Positions 48,431 to 58,951 of a stretch of 64,000 nucleotides of DNA are shown here, piece by piece (within the stretch, counting starts at the first letter, position 1; the number at the start of each line of letters is the position of its first letter). Source of the DNA: Oehlia diaphana (Eukaryota; Glomeromycota; Glomeromycetes; Glomerales; Glomeraceae); NCBI GenBank assembly GCA_003833135.1, contig QZLH01000588.1:7506-71505 (forward strand). The letters run 5' to 3'. Under the pieces are notes generated by a model. The model saw only the letters and a program-made list of their open reading frames with translations. It was not told the origin of the DNA and did not search any database. A program made the position numbers and the translations under genes.

Positions 48431-48868
48431 TAGTGTTTCAACCTGTTTATCCGCAATCTGTATCCATGGACAGATCATCTGGATTATCAATGGATTATCT
48501 GAATATATTCTTCAGTTCTTTGACCACCTGGCTTTGAAGACAATAGTTAGGTTAACTTTTTTATTTCTTTTTTTTTTTGATATTTTCATTATTTTTTTTT
48601 TGTTTCTTTCACTAATTTCATTTTTCTTCTTTAGATCCTTCAATTCTTCAGCCACTTAAACTTTGGAGACATCATATAAATCTCCATATATTTAGATTAT
48701 TAAAGAGTATCTGGATGGATCATGGATCTGTTAAAATATCCAGATAATCTTCAATCTGTCACTACAGATATCCAAATTGTATTTTATTAGACAGATCAGA
48801 TTGATGGGTGATGGATATTAAACAGATCAGATTGATGGATAACAGGTTACCCATGGGTTGAAACACTA
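48431..48868. mobile_element. hAT-like MITE, no target duplication found
   Basis: Inverted ends TAGTGTTTCAACC and GGTTGAAACACTA. Subterminal repeats of GGATTATC and GACAGATCAGATTGATGG type are in both arms, and the centre holds T-rich sequence. The flanks (AAGTATTG, TAAAGAAA) do not match. Confidence 0.6.
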
Positions 48869-49806
48869 TAAAGAAAGAAAGAAAAAAGAATCTGCTGTTA
48901 AGCGTAAAATAAATTAAATCAATGAGGCTGATGTGGCACAAAATCACACAAGTAGAAGACTATTTATGTATGGTTACAAATATACTGTATGTATGTCATA
49001 CATGCAAAAAAATCAACCATACAATAACTCATATTTAGCTAACCATACAAATACATCTTTTCTATATACCCATTTGAAACCTGGCCTAGTCCGATCCAGA
49101 TTTCAACCAGAATTTCTTATTAACTATGATAATGATTATGGTTACATTTAAAAAAATTATATGTTAAAAAAAGAACTTTCACATTTATTTAGTATTAAAA
49201 AAAAATTAAGAAATCTTCATATTTAATTGTATCTTTATATTTATTATATATTTCTATATTTATTTATATCTTAATATTTATTTACATCCTTATATTTATT
49301 TATATATTTATATTTATTTATTAAAATTTTCGTATTAACTTATAAAAAATGTGTTAAAAAGTTATCCATATTGTTACTATTTATTAAAAAAATTATTAAT
49401 GAATTTTATTATGAGATTTTCACTCTTCACGAATATTTTGTAATCTTTTTTTTCTCTATAGGCCGACTCCTAACTAATGAACTAGAATTTTCAAAGCTTA
49501 AAGGACCATCATAAACTCATTAATTTATTAGAAAAAAAATAGATACCAACATGCACTTGTTTTCTAGTTAATTTTAATAATGACATACAATAAAATGAAT
49601 ATTAGTATAATTAAGCATATTTTATAATGATATAATCAATGTTAAATAATATATAATATATAAAGTAAGAATATTATTTAATTCCTAATTACCAAAATAT
49701 AAAATATTAAATGTGCATGTACTGTAAGATACTTATTACAATATTTTGTCTTACCTTAAAATATTAAATTTAATTTCAAAAGTAACAATAATATTCTAAT
49801 TTAAGC
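48869..49806. other. Intergenic, AT-rich
   Basis: Contains TATTTATTTATAT tandem-like sequence at about 49225-49325. No gene. Confidence 0.5.
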
Positions 49807-52800
49807 TTAATCTTCAATTGCACAGTCTAAGCCTTCACGCCATTCAGTAGTAAATGGATTAAGTAATCGAGAAGTATAATATGCTTGTGAATGGGTATTT
49901 AATTGGCTATTTTCAGCAGGTAAAAGATTTACTATTCTATATTCTTCTACTTTATCAATAAATTCTTCATTTTCATCTGAATTAAATAATTCAATAAATC
50001 TAACTATTTCAGCAGCATTTGGTCTAGTATCTAGATTTGAATCCCAACACCTTTTCATTAAATCAATATAACATTTTGGTGCTTCCGATTCACTTATTTC
50101 AGGTCTAATCCCTTCTCTACAAATATCTAATACTAAGTAATGATCATGTGCACAATTAGAAAAAGGTTGTCTTCCTGTTGCTACAAAATACATAATCATA
50201 CCAAAACTATATATATCTGCTTCTTGAGTATAAGGTTTTCCTTTTAATACTTCAGGAGCTACATAAGGCATAACTCCATAAGTATTTGTTTCATCTATAT
50301 TACTAACATCTCCACATAATCCCATATCTGAAATATATAAATAAAAACCACTATTTCCAGTACCTGAGATAATATTATCAGTCGCAAATGATAATAATAT
50401 ATTTCCTATATGAAAATCACGATGAACCATTCCATTTTTATGAATTTTCATTAGTCCTTCAATAATATCTTTTAATATAAGTAATTTTTCTTCCCAATTC
50501 CAATTTCTATTGATATTATTATAACTATTTAAATTTCCAATATTTGCATATTGAAGAACCATAATATATTCTTTCGTGTTTGGATTTTGAGATAAACCAT
50601 ATATTTTAAGAACACAATCATCATAATTAATATAATAAGCTTTAACCTATAGGAAAATAATAAAAAAAATTATTATTATATAGAAAGATATATAACCAAA
50701 TTCAAAGAAAAGTTTATACCTCATTTATAAATTCATCAGTAATATTTTGTGAATTATATAAAACTTTCAGAGCAACTTCTTTATCAGGCTTCCTATTGTA
50801 TTTCTTTTCATTATATTTTAATGGACCATTCATCCATATTGCTGAATACACTATAGCAAACCCACCTTTTCCTATTTCTTTGATACTATCAAATTGATTA
50901 TATGGTATCCATTCAACTATTTCATCTTTCCATGTATTAATTTCCAATTGCATTTCCTGAATAAAATCATCAATTTTTTTATTTTCACTTGTCCAGTTTT
51001 TAAAGTTTTGTTTTAAATTATCTATTTGACATGATTTACACCATTGATGGTATGAATCTGTATATTGATTACTGCAATTTTCACAAAAATTATTTTGAAG
51101 AATCATAAAATATTCATTTGTATCTGATCTATAAGATATTCCATATATATTTGGAATATTATATTCACTATCATTAATAGAATATGATTTAACCTTTAAA
51201 AAATATATAAAATATTAAAAAAATTATTATAAAATTTCTTAAATTAGATTACAAGAATTAAAAATTCCATACCTCACTTATAAATTTACTAGCAATATTT
51301 TGTGAATCATTTAAACATTTTAAAACAACTTCCTTATTAGATAATCTTTCATATCCTTTTTTACCATATTTATTATAATTTAATGGACCATTTATCCATC
51401 TTGCTGAATATATTGTGACAGAATCATTTTTGCTTATTTCTTTAATATCAAAAAACTGTTCATATGATATCCATTCAATTATTATATCATCACAATTATT
51501 AATTTTCAATTGCATTACTTGAATAAATTCATCAATTTCTTCATTTCCACTGGTCCATTTTGTAAAATCTTGTTTCAAATCATTTATTTTACATGATTTA
51601 CACCATTTATAAGATATATTTGAATAATAATTACCACAATTTTCACAAAATTCATTAATAAGAACTATAATATAATCTTTTGTATCTGGATTTTGAGATA
51701 TTCCATATAATTTAGGAATATTATTTTCGTATCTTTTAATAGTATATGATTTAGCCTATTAAAACATATATATTATAGTTAAATATAATGAAAAATAAGG
51801 AATTACAAAGAGATTATAAATTTCATACCTCATTAAAAAGTTCATCAGTAATAATTTGTGAATTATAGAAACACTTTAAAGCAACTTCTTTATTAGGCAT
51901 TCTGTTATATTCCATTTCATCATCTTCGTATTCTAATGGGCCATTTATCCATACTGCTGAATATATTGTAGTAATATCATCATTACCTAATTTTTTGATA
52001 TCATTAAACTGGTTATATGGTATCCATTCAACAATTATATCACTATAACTTTCAATTTTCAATTGCATTTCTTGAATGAATTCATCAATTTTTGTATTTT
52101 CACTGGTCCAATTTGAAAAATTTTGTTTTAAATTATTTATTTTACATGATTTACACCATTTAATAGGTATAGAATTTGTATATTGAATACTACAAATTTC
52201 TGTATATTGATTACCACAATTTTCACAAAAAACATCATTAAGAACTATGATATAATCTTTTGTATCTGGATTTTGGGATATTCCATATATTTTAAGAATA
52301 TCATCAATTTTGAAAGTATCGGTAGAATATGATTTAACTAGCTAAAAATAAAAAAACAAATATATATATATTTATATATATAAATTATTAAAATAAAGGA
52401 TTTTTAAATTAAATTAAATCAGAATTAGAAATTTTACCTCATTTAAAAATTCACTTGTAATATTTTGTGAATTATTTAAGTATTTTAAAGAAACTTTCTT
52501 ATTAGGCATTCTTTTTTCATAATTTCCATCATAATCATCATAATTTAATGGACCATCCATCCATCTTGCTGAATATATTATAGTAGAATCATCTTTGCCT
52601 ATTTTTTTGATATCATTTAACTGATTATATGGTATCCATTCAACAACTATATCCTTATAACTCTCAATTTTCAATTTCATTTCTTGAATAAGTTCATCAA
52701 TTTTTTCATTTCCACTCAAATTTGTAAAATTTTTCTTAATATTATTTATTTCGCATGGTTTGCACCATTTAGCAAATATATTTCCGAATATTTCACCACA

Positions 52801-52833
52801 ATTTTTACATTTAATATCATCATATGATGACAT
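49807..52833 (-). CDS. Tyrosine-kinase-like protein with four tandem Zn-ribbon/N-lobe modules and one C-lobe
   Basis: Five exons are inferred: 52833-52438, 52341-51829, 51755-51273, 51193-50720 and 50646-49807, all joined in phase 0 at GT/AG sites (about 901 residues). Each of the first four carries a CxxC...WCKxC zinc-ribbon-like head, the NWTSxNxxIDxFIQ linker (shortened to NLSGNEKIDELIQ in module 1), VEWIPYNQF, and kinase strands 1-3 plus helix C ending in NEV. Exons 2-5 begin with KxYGISQNPxTKxYIxVL (strands 4-5 and hinge). Only module 4 has a true glycine loop (IGKGGFAIVYSA); modules 1-3 read IGKDDSTIIYSA, LGNDDITTIYSA and ISKNDSVTIYSA. The lysine motif is VSLK, VALK, VVLK and VALK. The single C-lobe has VHRDFHIGNIL, DMG in place of DFG, YVAPEVL and the tail HSQAYYTSRLL. 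One polypeptide with three pseudo-N-lobes, or alternative exon use, are both possible. The kinase fold is certain, the exon joins likely. Confidence 0.8.
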
Positions 52834-53750
52834 GATTTTTTATTACAAAAAATTAGAGGGAAATTAAAAAAAGAAAAATTTGATCAGCGTACAAAAAAAC
52901 AAGTCTTATGTGATGTGTGCCCATATTTGTATGACAAATAAAGTTTGACAATACAGATCTTTACTCGTTTTAGAACATAGTTAAAAAATCTATTTATTTG
53001 TGATGATAAACTAATAATTTTAAAAAAAAATCAAAAAAATCATGCAAATTCACTATATTATTATATACTTATTTAATATGGCTAATTATGAACGGTCCAG
53101 AATTAAATATGTTATTAATTACTAAAAATGGAAGTCATCCTGGCCTAACACCTCCTCCCCCTTCAGGAAATTACGTAATTTCTGGTACTCCCTTTATAAG
53201 GGATGTTTTATTTTCTTTACACTATTGATAAATAGAGAATATTTAGAGTTCAATATATATTGAATATAATTTCATAAACAAGACGTATAAGAATGGCAAA
53301 AATATACTGAATTCTTCTTTTTCTGAAACTTAATAACTCAAGACATGATGTTTAACATCTTCTTGGTTTTATAAATTAAAAATTCTACGAAAACGATACA
53401 AAATATTGGTATATGGAATAAGTTTCCAAGGACAAGAATCTATATACATTAAAGGATATTATAAAAATTGTATGAGGAAAGTTAATAGTCGATTGAAAAC
53501 GATTTACTTTACATAGTAATTTATTTATTATTACTAATATTTTTCGAGTCGCAGTTTAACCTATTTTTGTAAATTAAATTTTTAAATTTTTTTATCATTA
53601 TCTCTACTAAAGCATCAAATACTTGTGTACCAAATTTTTTTGGTTACAATTACATCGTTTGATGAGTGGTTAACTAAACTAGTTAAACTAGCAGCTGATT
53701 TCAATGCAAAACATCATTGCATAAGAATTGATACTATGGTACCCAAAATG
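52834..53750. other. Intergenic upstream of the kinase
   Basis: No gene. Around 53145-53205 a C-rich stretch (CCTCCTCCCCC) is followed by the palindrome AAATTACGTAATTT, resembling the G-run and TTACGTCA combination at 112-156. Confidence 0.45.
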
Positions 53751-53756
53751 AAGTTA

Positions 53757-53880
53757 AATGTAAAAATTGGAATGATTTTTATACAAATATAAAACACAAA
53801 TGGTGTAAGCCATGTTAAATAAATAAAGCGAATAGAAAGTCTTAAAGGAATTGGATAATTATTTCATTCAAGAACTTATT
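53757..53880 (+). pseudogene. Relic of a kinase head module
   Basis: The plus strand reads VKCKNW...IKHKWCKPC, clearly related to CKNC...AKWCKPC of the first kinase module, then a stop and further related sequence out of frame. The second Cys of the first pair is Trp. It is divergent in orientation from the kinase at 49807-52833. Confidence 0.55.
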
Positions 53881-54257
53881 AATGTAGAAAAAACATTTTT
53901 GAACATATCATATTGTGATTATTTGTATACAGCTGATTATTAATGACTTATGATATTAGAACAAGAGAACACTCACTTTCGATGAACTAAAAAAATTGAC
54001 AGAATAGAATTAAAGGCCAATATTTTTTTAAAATTGTGAGGCATAATTATTTATACAAATTACCCAACAAAATTTATTAATGAGTTTCAGTAAACTTTAT
54101 TTTAAGATTATTCATAAATATAAATATGTTCATAAGTCTTGATAAATTCACGTCAAGTAAAAACATTCTTTTTCAAGTGAAATATCGGAATTACATTAAA
54201 CTATTTTAAATCTTTATACTTGAACAATTCTTTATATAATAATATTGGTCTAATGAC

Positions 54258-54580
54258 TAGTGCTTCGATCCGGATGAAATCTGTCATCCGGATTGAATAA
54301 CAATTTAATCTGGATGAAAACTGTTATTAAACGAAAATCTGGATAAAAAAAAAATTATTTCAAAAATCCAGTCCTACCATTAAATGCGCAACGTCAAGCA
54401 CTATCAAACATGCCTTAAATTATTAACTTCTGATCATTGGTTTCAGAAATATTTTAAGTTATCTGAAAACTGGCAATCCAGATGGATCTGACTAAATCCG
54501 GTTCAAACTGCGGATTTCATCCAGATTTTTAATTTAATCTGGATCAATCCAGATCAATCCGTACATGGATCGAAGCACTA
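54258..54580. mobile_element. TIR MITE (TAGTGCTTCGATCC ends)
   Basis: Perfect inverted ends TAGTGCTTCGATCC and GGATCGAAGCACTA, extendable to GACTAGTGC/GCACTAGTC. Subterminal AATCTGGATGAAA/TCATCCGGATT repeats. It is hAT-like by form, but no 8-bp duplication is visible. Confidence 0.7.
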
Positions 54581-55375
54581 GTCGAATCCTAATAAAAGAT
54601 ATAGATAAATTTTTAGAAAAAGATTAATCAAAAATAGGAAACAATTTTCATTTTTTTATTTTTTTTATTGCGAAAAGAATAATACTAAAAATATACCCAA
54701 TTTTATGATTTAATGCATTTCAGGATATTGATCATCAGTTTTTTAAAATGAGTTTCTCAGATAATTTTAATTCTGACGTTTAGAATACCATCTACGATGT
54801 CCAATTTGTGTGATTCCAGTTTACGAAATTTTGGTTGAATATTTTTTCTTGCTAATGAGATAATGAATAAAATGATAAAAAAATTTGATCTTTTTTTAAA
54901 CCAAAAAAAAACCCCATATTTAATTTCTTACTGGATCAAACACGTTTCTAATAAGATGCAGAGCTGTAAAATCAGTTAATCAGCTGGAAAATGATATAAT
55001 AATTTTTTAGATCTTTTAATCATTAGCTTTCATAACACAGTAATCTGACATCATCATTACATATGTTAATAAAATCATTTCATCATTATGAACAATATGA
55101 TATGTTAAATTATATTATGAAATACTACTTGTATGAGTTTATTTAATCATAAAACTTAGTTTATTATAAAACTAGTGTTCTATGCTAAAATTGAAACATA
55201 ATCATATGAGAGAATTACAGTGGTCAAATTTGCACTAACTGACTGAAAATTACACTTATTTATACTATCAATTATACAAATACATATATATACTAAATTT
55301 TTTTATCCTAAATTTTTTATCTTTGACCTTTTTTATCTTTGACATTTTATTAATTTTGTTTTTTTACTCAAAATA
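54581..55375. other. Intergenic upstream of the F-box gene
   Basis: AT-rich. Pyrimidine-rich stretches (ATCTTTGACCTTTTTTATC, 55318-55350) precede the F-box start and may form its promoter. No gene. Confidence 0.4.
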
Positions 55376-56851
55376 ATGTCACATATTACTGAAGATTGTC
55401 TTAAAATTATTATTACTGAATTACAATATGATTTATCATCTTTATATTCATGCATTTTGGTAAATAGACACTGGTGTCGTATAGCTATACCAATATTATG
55501 GAAAAATCCATCTACTCTAAAAGGATTTTCACCTTCTAAACTTTATAATATGATAATTTTCTTACTACCAAAATCTTCAAAGAAATTTCTATCTGATAAT
55601 ATCCCTGAATTATCTTTTACTGAAATTTCTGATTATAAACCATTGTTTAACTATATTAGCTTTTTCACTCAAATTTCACCAGATTTAATCAGTGGTGTAT
55701 CAAAGGCATTAGTTTATGATGGTAATGAAGGATATAAATATAATGTTGGAGAAAGATATAAAAAGTATATATTAGACCAAGAAATTTATAAGCTATTTAT
55801 AAATAATTGTAAAGGTTTAAAACTTTTTTATTGGAATACATCACATCCTTTATTTAAATATAAAGAAGCAACTACTTGCTTTTCTCAATTATGTACATTA
55901 AAAATTAATCTTATATTTGTGACAACAGCAAATGTATTTGATATAATACAAATTTGTCAAAATATTAAACACCTGGAAGTAACTAATTGTAATAAATATA
56001 TTGAAGGATTGGTTGATTTCATTAATATTCAAAGAAATTTACAATCATTATGTATAGATTTTTTGTTTAAAGAAAAATTAAATTTCTATAGATTTAGATC
56101 ATTGAGTAAAATAATTATGAAGAAAGCTTCTACATTAAAAAAATTCACTGTAAGATCATTTATTAGATTAATATCACCTGAAATTCTTACATCATTGATA
56201 AATTTACAACATTTAGAAATTATTAGTGATAAAGATTTTGCTTTAATACTTGAAGGTTCCACAATGGAAGATTGGGATAAATATTTATCAATTGCTTCAT
56301 TTCCAAATCTTCAATATCTAGAAATATATTTTAATACTGATTTATATTTTACTAATGATTATAAGTTGATTGAAAAATCTAATGGAAATATTTTAGAGAT
56401 TAATATACTTAAAGAGAAAGTTCATGATCCTATTTATACTAAAAAATTAATTATAGAAATTTCTAAATGTTGTCCAAAGATTAAAAGGTTAACAATTAAT
56501 ATTGAACCTGAAAATTTTGAAGATTTAAAAGAAATCTTTTTAAATTGTACACAATTAGAGATGTTAAGTCTTTCATTGGATAGTGAAGAACATAATGGTG
56601 ACAAACTATTAGAAATTATATTAGATTATTCACCAGAAACTTTGCGTGAATATTCATTTTTTAAAAAAGAAAATTCAATATTTACAACTGAAGGATTAGA
56701 AAAATTTTTTGAAAATTGGAAAAAAAGAAAACCACCACTCATTTTTAATATTATTAATATCTATTATAGTAATGAAAAAAACTTTACAGAACATGAAAAG
56801 ATTATAAAAAATTACTTTGATGAGGGTGTAATTAAAGAATATAATATATAA
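55376..56851 (+). CDS. F-box protein with leucine-rich-like repeats
   Basis: A single-exon ORF of 491 codons. Residues about 3-45 match the F-box pattern seen in the large AM-fungal F-box family: ITEDCLKIIITELQYDLSSL, then CILVNRHWCRIAIPILWKNP. The rest is a series of leucine/isoleucine-spaced segments (NLQHLEIISD, NLQYLEIYF, IKRLTINIEPENF, QLEMLSLSLD) like a divergent LRR, which would bind substrates. F-box proteins link substrates to SCF ubiquitin ligases through Skp1. No signal peptide or frame damage. The start is the first ATG, preceded by an A/T-rich leader. This is the most intact gene in the window. Confidence 0.88.
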   Translation: MSHITEDCLKIIITELQYDLSSLYSCILVNRHWCRIAIPILWKNPSTLKGFSPSKLYNMIIFLLPKSSKKFLSDNIPELSFTEISDYKPLFNYISFFTQISPDLISGVSKALVYDGNEGYKYNVGERYKKYILDQEIYKLFINNCKGLKLFYWNTSHPLFKYKEATTCFSQLCTLKINLIFVTTANVFDIIQICQNIKHLEVTNCNKYIEGLVDFINIQRNLQSLCIDFLFKEKLNFYRFRSLSKIIMKKASTLKKFTVRSFIRLISPEILTSLINLQHLEIISDKDFALILEGSTMEDWDKYLSIASFPNLQYLEIYFNTDLYFTNDYKLIEKSNGNILEINILKEKVHDPIYTKKLIIEISKCCPKIKRLTINIEPENFEDLKEIFLNCTQLEMLSLSLDSEEHNGDKLLEIILDYSPETLREYSFFKKENSIFTTEGLEKFFENWKKRKPPLIFNIINIYYSNEKNFTEHEKIIKNYFDEGVIKEYNI

Positions 56852-57400
56852 CTGTCATTAGTACTTTGCAATATTCCTTTATTCATATTTTACACTAGTA
56901 TTATATTAGTATTAAAATACTGTATAAAAATATCAAAAACTTTTGTAATTACTCTAAATTGCCTACTTTGATTTCTAACAGAATTAAATAAAATTAAACT
57001 GCGAATTAAAGTCATTGTTAATGAATGTTTTTTTTTTATTCATTAATTGAGTATTATTTATATGTTTATAAATTATATTTGTTAAATTCATATTATAAAT
57101 ATACTATTAAGAGGTTATCTTGCGCATATCTAACATACCAACATACTTATATTTCTCTTTTTGGCTGAATATGTTAAACTATTTTACATATAAATGTTAA
57201 ACTACAAGCTCAAACAACATGTAAAATTCATAATCAAATCGTTAGGCAAATAAAATAAAATTTTATAATTTGTCCATTATTACATTTTGCTGTAAAATAA
57301 AAAGAAACGAGCGAAAAGAGTTCATATAAAGCATGTCAAACATATAAGTTTCAGTACTTTGAATAAATAAATTATATCCAACAAATTACTTATAAAGTGT
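56852..57400. other. Intergenic, AT-rich
   Basis: 3' flank of the F-box gene. Nothing recognised. Confidence 0.5.
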
Positions 57401-57429
57401 ATTCTTAATAATGTTAACGAAATTTTCAT

Positions 57430-57826
57430 CAATTCTTTAGTATGTTGAATCTCCTCTTTAGATAAAGCAATAGAAGTAGATAATTGTGAGATTTTTTTGT
57501 CTTACTCTTCTAAGGATTTACTCATGGCAGTCTCATGAGATGCGTTGCGTTGCCTTTATTGGTCATCCAGATTTTTCTTAAAAGATCGTATGCCATCCAC
57601 AAATTTATCATGCTCATCTTGAGGTAGGCTTCGTTTTCCATTTTAACCTGTTTGGTTATTGTTTTCTGAATTTCTAATTTCGTTTGTTTCAATTATTCGC
57701 ATATTCTTCTTGTTGGTGCAAGAGATTTTCACGATCAATTATCTCTTTTTTTCGCTCAAAAAGAGATTGTTCAAATAAAACTAACCTGTTAAGAGTATCA
57801 ACCCCACCTGGGGTCGTATTTGCCAT
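57430..57826 (-). pseudogene. Coiled-coil protein gene relic
   Basis: From ATG 57826 the frame encodes 45 residues (MANTTPGGVDTLNRLVLFEQ..., then ERKKEIIDRENLLHQQEEYA) and stops at TGA 57689-57691. Related hydrophilic, charged sequence (NEIRNSENNNQTG, LPQDEHDKFVDGIRSFKKNL) continues in other frames down to about 57540. The original product was probably a longer coiled-coil protein of unknown role. Confidence 0.5.
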
Positions 57827-58879
57827 TGAAAACTTATAGAAAATAAATTCACATACCGACTAATATACCACAAGTTCGGTATATCGAGATTTGACTGTAT
57901 GTCGATAGACAATTGGAACCCATCGTTTGTTCTAAGCGTGGGACAACACTCGCTAAATCACATGACAAAATATATAGCCAAGTAAATTAAAAGCGCGTCT
58001 TTGGTTTATTATTTGTTTTAAAAAAAATTACGGTACTATTGCGAGTCATACTGCGGTAATAAAAAAATTATAATTCTTAGGAATTATTGCGAGACATCTT
58101 GTTAATATAAGTAAAATTTTTTGAATTTATTGAGAAAAATAGGAAATAAAGATTAATTTTGTTTCATTAATAGCATGTACAAAATTAACATCATATCATA
58201 TATTTACCTCTACCAAAAGTTCATGAAGATTGAGGCATACTATATAATTATCTGACATAAAAGAGTGATAACATTATTTTTTACTTATGAAGGGTATATG
58301 ATTGGCTGAAAACATTTACTCGTAATAAGTAAAAATAATCATTTCTATCAGATAAATTTTATATCCGAGAGGCCTCTATGATCATGTACAGTATAAATAG
58401 TTTATCAATATTCTAAAGAGTCTAACAAAGTATAATTTTATCACCTTTAAGGAGAGTAATTTTTCATCTAATAATTGCACTTCTTATTTTTCCACATTAA
58501 TTAACTAATAGAATTGGTAATGTATATAAATATTATTTTATTGCACGTATGAATAATAAAATAAATTTCATATTTGATATTACTATAAAATTTTGCTATA
58601 CATGATCCTATGGAATATCGGAAGGACCCAGAAATATATATAAAAGAGTTGCGTATTTTAAAATCATGAAAATCTTTCCTTTTTTAGATGATTTTTGATA
58701 ATGCCAGTCAGAATATTATAGTAACCGACTGACATTATCATAATTCCGGCCCTAGAGAAATGCGTACAGCTCATTGCAATTAAAATATTGACAATGCTAA
58801 CTTGTAATCTAATGATCAGGCTGCTCCCTAAGGATACCAGAAGCCAAGGCAACCTAAACGAGATGTTCGTTTTTTCAAA
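57827..58879. other. Intergenic, nothing firm
   Basis: A stretch at 58700-58760 has inverted GTCAGAATATTATAGT/ACTGACATTATCATAAT and a CCGGCCC word, similar to motifs in transposon ends elsewhere in the window. Confidence 0.4.
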
Positions 58880-58951
58880 GGGTTTGTGGTCTAACTGGAA
58901 AAACAATTAACTTGTCCGTTGAAAGATGTCGGTTCGAGTTCGACCAACACG
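58880..58951 (+). other. tRNA-like sequence with A and B boxes
   Basis: TGGTCTAACTGG (58887-58898) fits a Pol III A box and GGTTCGAGTTC (58931-58941) a B box, at tRNA-like spacing. The acceptor stem (GGGTTTG against CAACACG) and the D stem pair poorly, and no clean anticodon arm can be drawn. It is therefore more likely a decayed tRNA or a SINE head than a working tRNA gene. Confidence 0.35.

Noticed and set aside
48933..49151. 72-codon ORF next to the MITE
   Set aside because: Asn/Tyr-rich and without motif; it could be a chance frame. Not enough support.
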